64,000 bases of DNA, taken from positions 151,824 to 215,823 of the forward strand of contig NZ_JACIBX010000005.1 in the NCBI RefSeq assembly GCF_014195545.1, read 5' to 3'. The notes below the pieces were generated by a model, which saw nothing but the letters and a program-made list of their open reading frames with translations, was not told the origin of the DNA and did no database searches. Below, piece after piece: positions 63,155 to 64,000 of this stretch; position 1 is the stretch's first letter, and every line of letters starts with the position of its first letter. A program made the position numbers and the translations under genes. Source of the DNA: Limimaricola variabilis. GTDB lineage: Bacteria; Pseudomonadota; Alphaproteobacteria; Rhodobacterales; Rhodobacteraceae.

Positions 63155-63535
63155 TTATCCGTCATCCCCTTCGGACTCGTCCTCCTCCTCAATGAAGCCT
63201 TCACCGAAATCGGTGGTCGGGTTAAGGGGGGTTTCTTCGTCCCGATAATCGGGATCTTCAGTGTCGAGTGATTCGGCCCGCTCAGTCGGTTCCGCTGTAT
63301 CCATGTCAGCCGTTACGCGGATTTCCTGCATACTAAGCATGCCGTCGTCATTACTATCATCCGCCATCAGGGTCGCGGCACCATCGGCACCAAAGGCGGC
63401 GACGAGTTCCTCATTCGACAGCATCGAGTCGGAATCGACGTCAATCTCGGCGAAAGGGATGCGCTGAGCTACAGCAGTGGTGGCGCTCAACACAAAGGCC
63501 GTCGAGGCGGCGACAGTCATTATCTTGGTCAGCAT
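63155..63535 (-). CDS. Exported EF-hand calcium-binding protein
   Basis: A 126-residue protein with a signal peptide (MLTKIMTVAASTAFVLS, cleavage near AVA-QRI) and two EF-hand loops: residues 32-43 (DVDSDSMLSNEE) and 60-71 (DSNDDGMLSMQE), each with Asp/Asn at 1, 3, 5 and Glu at 12. The rest is very acidic, ending EEEDESEGDDG. It probably binds calcium in the periplasm or outside. ATG at 63535 was chosen because AAAGGAC precedes it; an upstream in-frame ATG at 63565 is possible. It sits in the accessory region between element B and an IS5-type element. Confidence 0.78.
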   Translation of the reverse strand: MLTKIMTVAASTAFVLSATTAVAQRIPFAEIDVDSDSMLSNEELVAAFGADGAATLMADDSNDDGMLSMQEIRVTADMDTAEPTERAESLDTEDPDYRDEETPLNPTTDFGEGFIEEEDESEGDDG

Positions 63536-63565
63536 ATCATGTCCTTTTGAACCGAATATTCGCAA

Positions 63566-63905
63566 TCCAACGGGTTGGCCGCCACCCCGTTCCCTGAGGT
63601 CTGCTCACGAAAACGCGAGATACGCGTGGGGCCGGAAGTTGCGGATTAATCGCTATCTGCTCGTTTTTATCTGCACTCTTGAGAATGCTGCGGGAGGGGG
63701 TGTCGTGTCAGCCTGCTTCTTGGAGTCTCAAGGATATTGATGCCTTTGAGGGCTCGCGCCGGGCTACATCAGAAGCGCGGCCGCGAAGGACGGTGATATT
63801 GGTTGGCTCATTATCCTTGACGTTGCGCGCCGCGTTTAGGGTCAATCAAAATCGCGCTCGCTGCTGTAAAGGGATGGCCCCGCATCCGTCACCAGAGCAG
63901 ATTCA
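63566..63905. other. Gap without supported gene
   Basis: 340 bp between the EF-hand gene and the IS5-type element. No frame shows family features or a good ribosome site. It presumably holds the promoter of the EF-hand gene near 63560-63660. Confidence 0.45.
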
Positions 63906-64000
63906 CTAGGCTCAGGACCCATTGATCTTGATGAGGCTGCGTGATTCAGGCTCCCCGAGGAGCATGATCAATGAGCAACCTTTTCTGGCTGACGACCGAG
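63906..64000 (+). mobile_element. Left end of an IS5-family insertion sequence (runs off the window)
   Basis: Starts CTAGGCTCAGGACCCAT, the same 17 bases as the left end of copies A and B, but the following sequence differs. A transposase start follows 65 bp in. It is likely the parent family, or a close relative, of the two miniature elements. Confidence 0.75.
63971..64000 (+). CDS. IS5-family transposase, first 10 codons (partial)
   Basis: Reads MSNLFWLTTE to the window edge, matching the MSDLFWL-type start of IS5/IS427 transposases and of the truncated copies upstream. The remainder, including the DDE core, lies beyond the window. Confidence 0.65.
   Translation, partial: MSNLFWLTTE

Overview
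The window is a GC-rich alphaproteobacterial chromosome segment, most likely from the Rhodobacteraceae/Roseobacter group. The signs are an aa3 oxidase subunit I next to a DUF2244 gene, the glyQ-DUF6446-glyS order, a SUV3-type helicase followed by an Hsp15-like protein, FdxA and CarD, the FolB-FolP-GlmM cassette, and a SPOR-Dac-Tmk-HolB-TatD-MBL operon. These assignments come from reading protein motifs; no database was searched. Nearly all of 1-61,165 is ordinary, tightly packed core genome.

Layout. 1-3.4 kb: the end of an ornithine/lysine decarboxylase, a DUF2235 hydrolase, an alpha/beta hydrolase with an SCP2 protein, and a TPR protein. 3.4-8 kb: SUV3-like helicase, S4 protein, ferredoxin fdxA and carD. 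8-16.3 kb: purD, xseA, an AlkB-like membrane oxygenase, ftsY, an MgtC-like protein, yciB and a glutathione transferase. 16.4-23.7 kb: metZ, folE2, trkH, a TPP-dependent decarboxylase, and an exported trypsin-fold protein that has lost its whole catalytic triad. 23.9-30 kb: glyQ-DUF6446-glyS, then a divergent pyruvate phosphate dikinase. 30.2-35.2 kb: a SleB-type cell-wall hydrolase, folB-folP-glmM and an EamA transporter. 35.2-46 kb: two orphan small proteins, ilvC divergent from a tandem pair of Lrp regulators, a UbiH-type monooxygenase, an HAD nucleotidase, a GntR regulator, a GT2 glycosyltransferase, carA, a YqeY protein and small proteins. 46-54.3 kb: ctaD, lipB, tRNA-Leu(GAG) and a four-gene polyamine-type ABC operon. 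54.4-61.2 kb: an AEC transporter, then the minus-strand SPOR-dac-tmk-holB-tatD-MBL operon, ending at tRNA-Ser(UGA).

From the tRNA-Ser onward (61,166-64,000) the character changes: the DNA is visibly more A+T-rich, coding is sparse, and mobile-element debris appears. Two nearly identical ~206-bp elements lie face to face. They have CTAGGCTC.../...GAGCCTAG ends and a truncated IS5-type transposase start, and they flank a small exported repeat protein and a recombinase remnant. A third element with the same left end, apparently a fuller IS5-family IS, starts at 63,906 and runs off the window. An EF-hand exported protein lies between them. This looks like the edge of a tRNA-associated accessory region.

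Gene packing is very dense. Many same-strand genes overlap by ATGA or GTGA. Eight of twelve convergent pairs meet with 5 bp or less between them or overlap outright, and the other four share a single hairpin. Functionally the window brings together folate synthesis (folE2, folB, folP), cell envelope work (glmM, dac, SleB-type hydrolase, SPOR protein), nucleotide and DNA metabolism (purD, carA, tmk, holB, xseA), branched-chain amino acid synthesis with likely local regulators, respiration (ctaD) and polyamine uptake.
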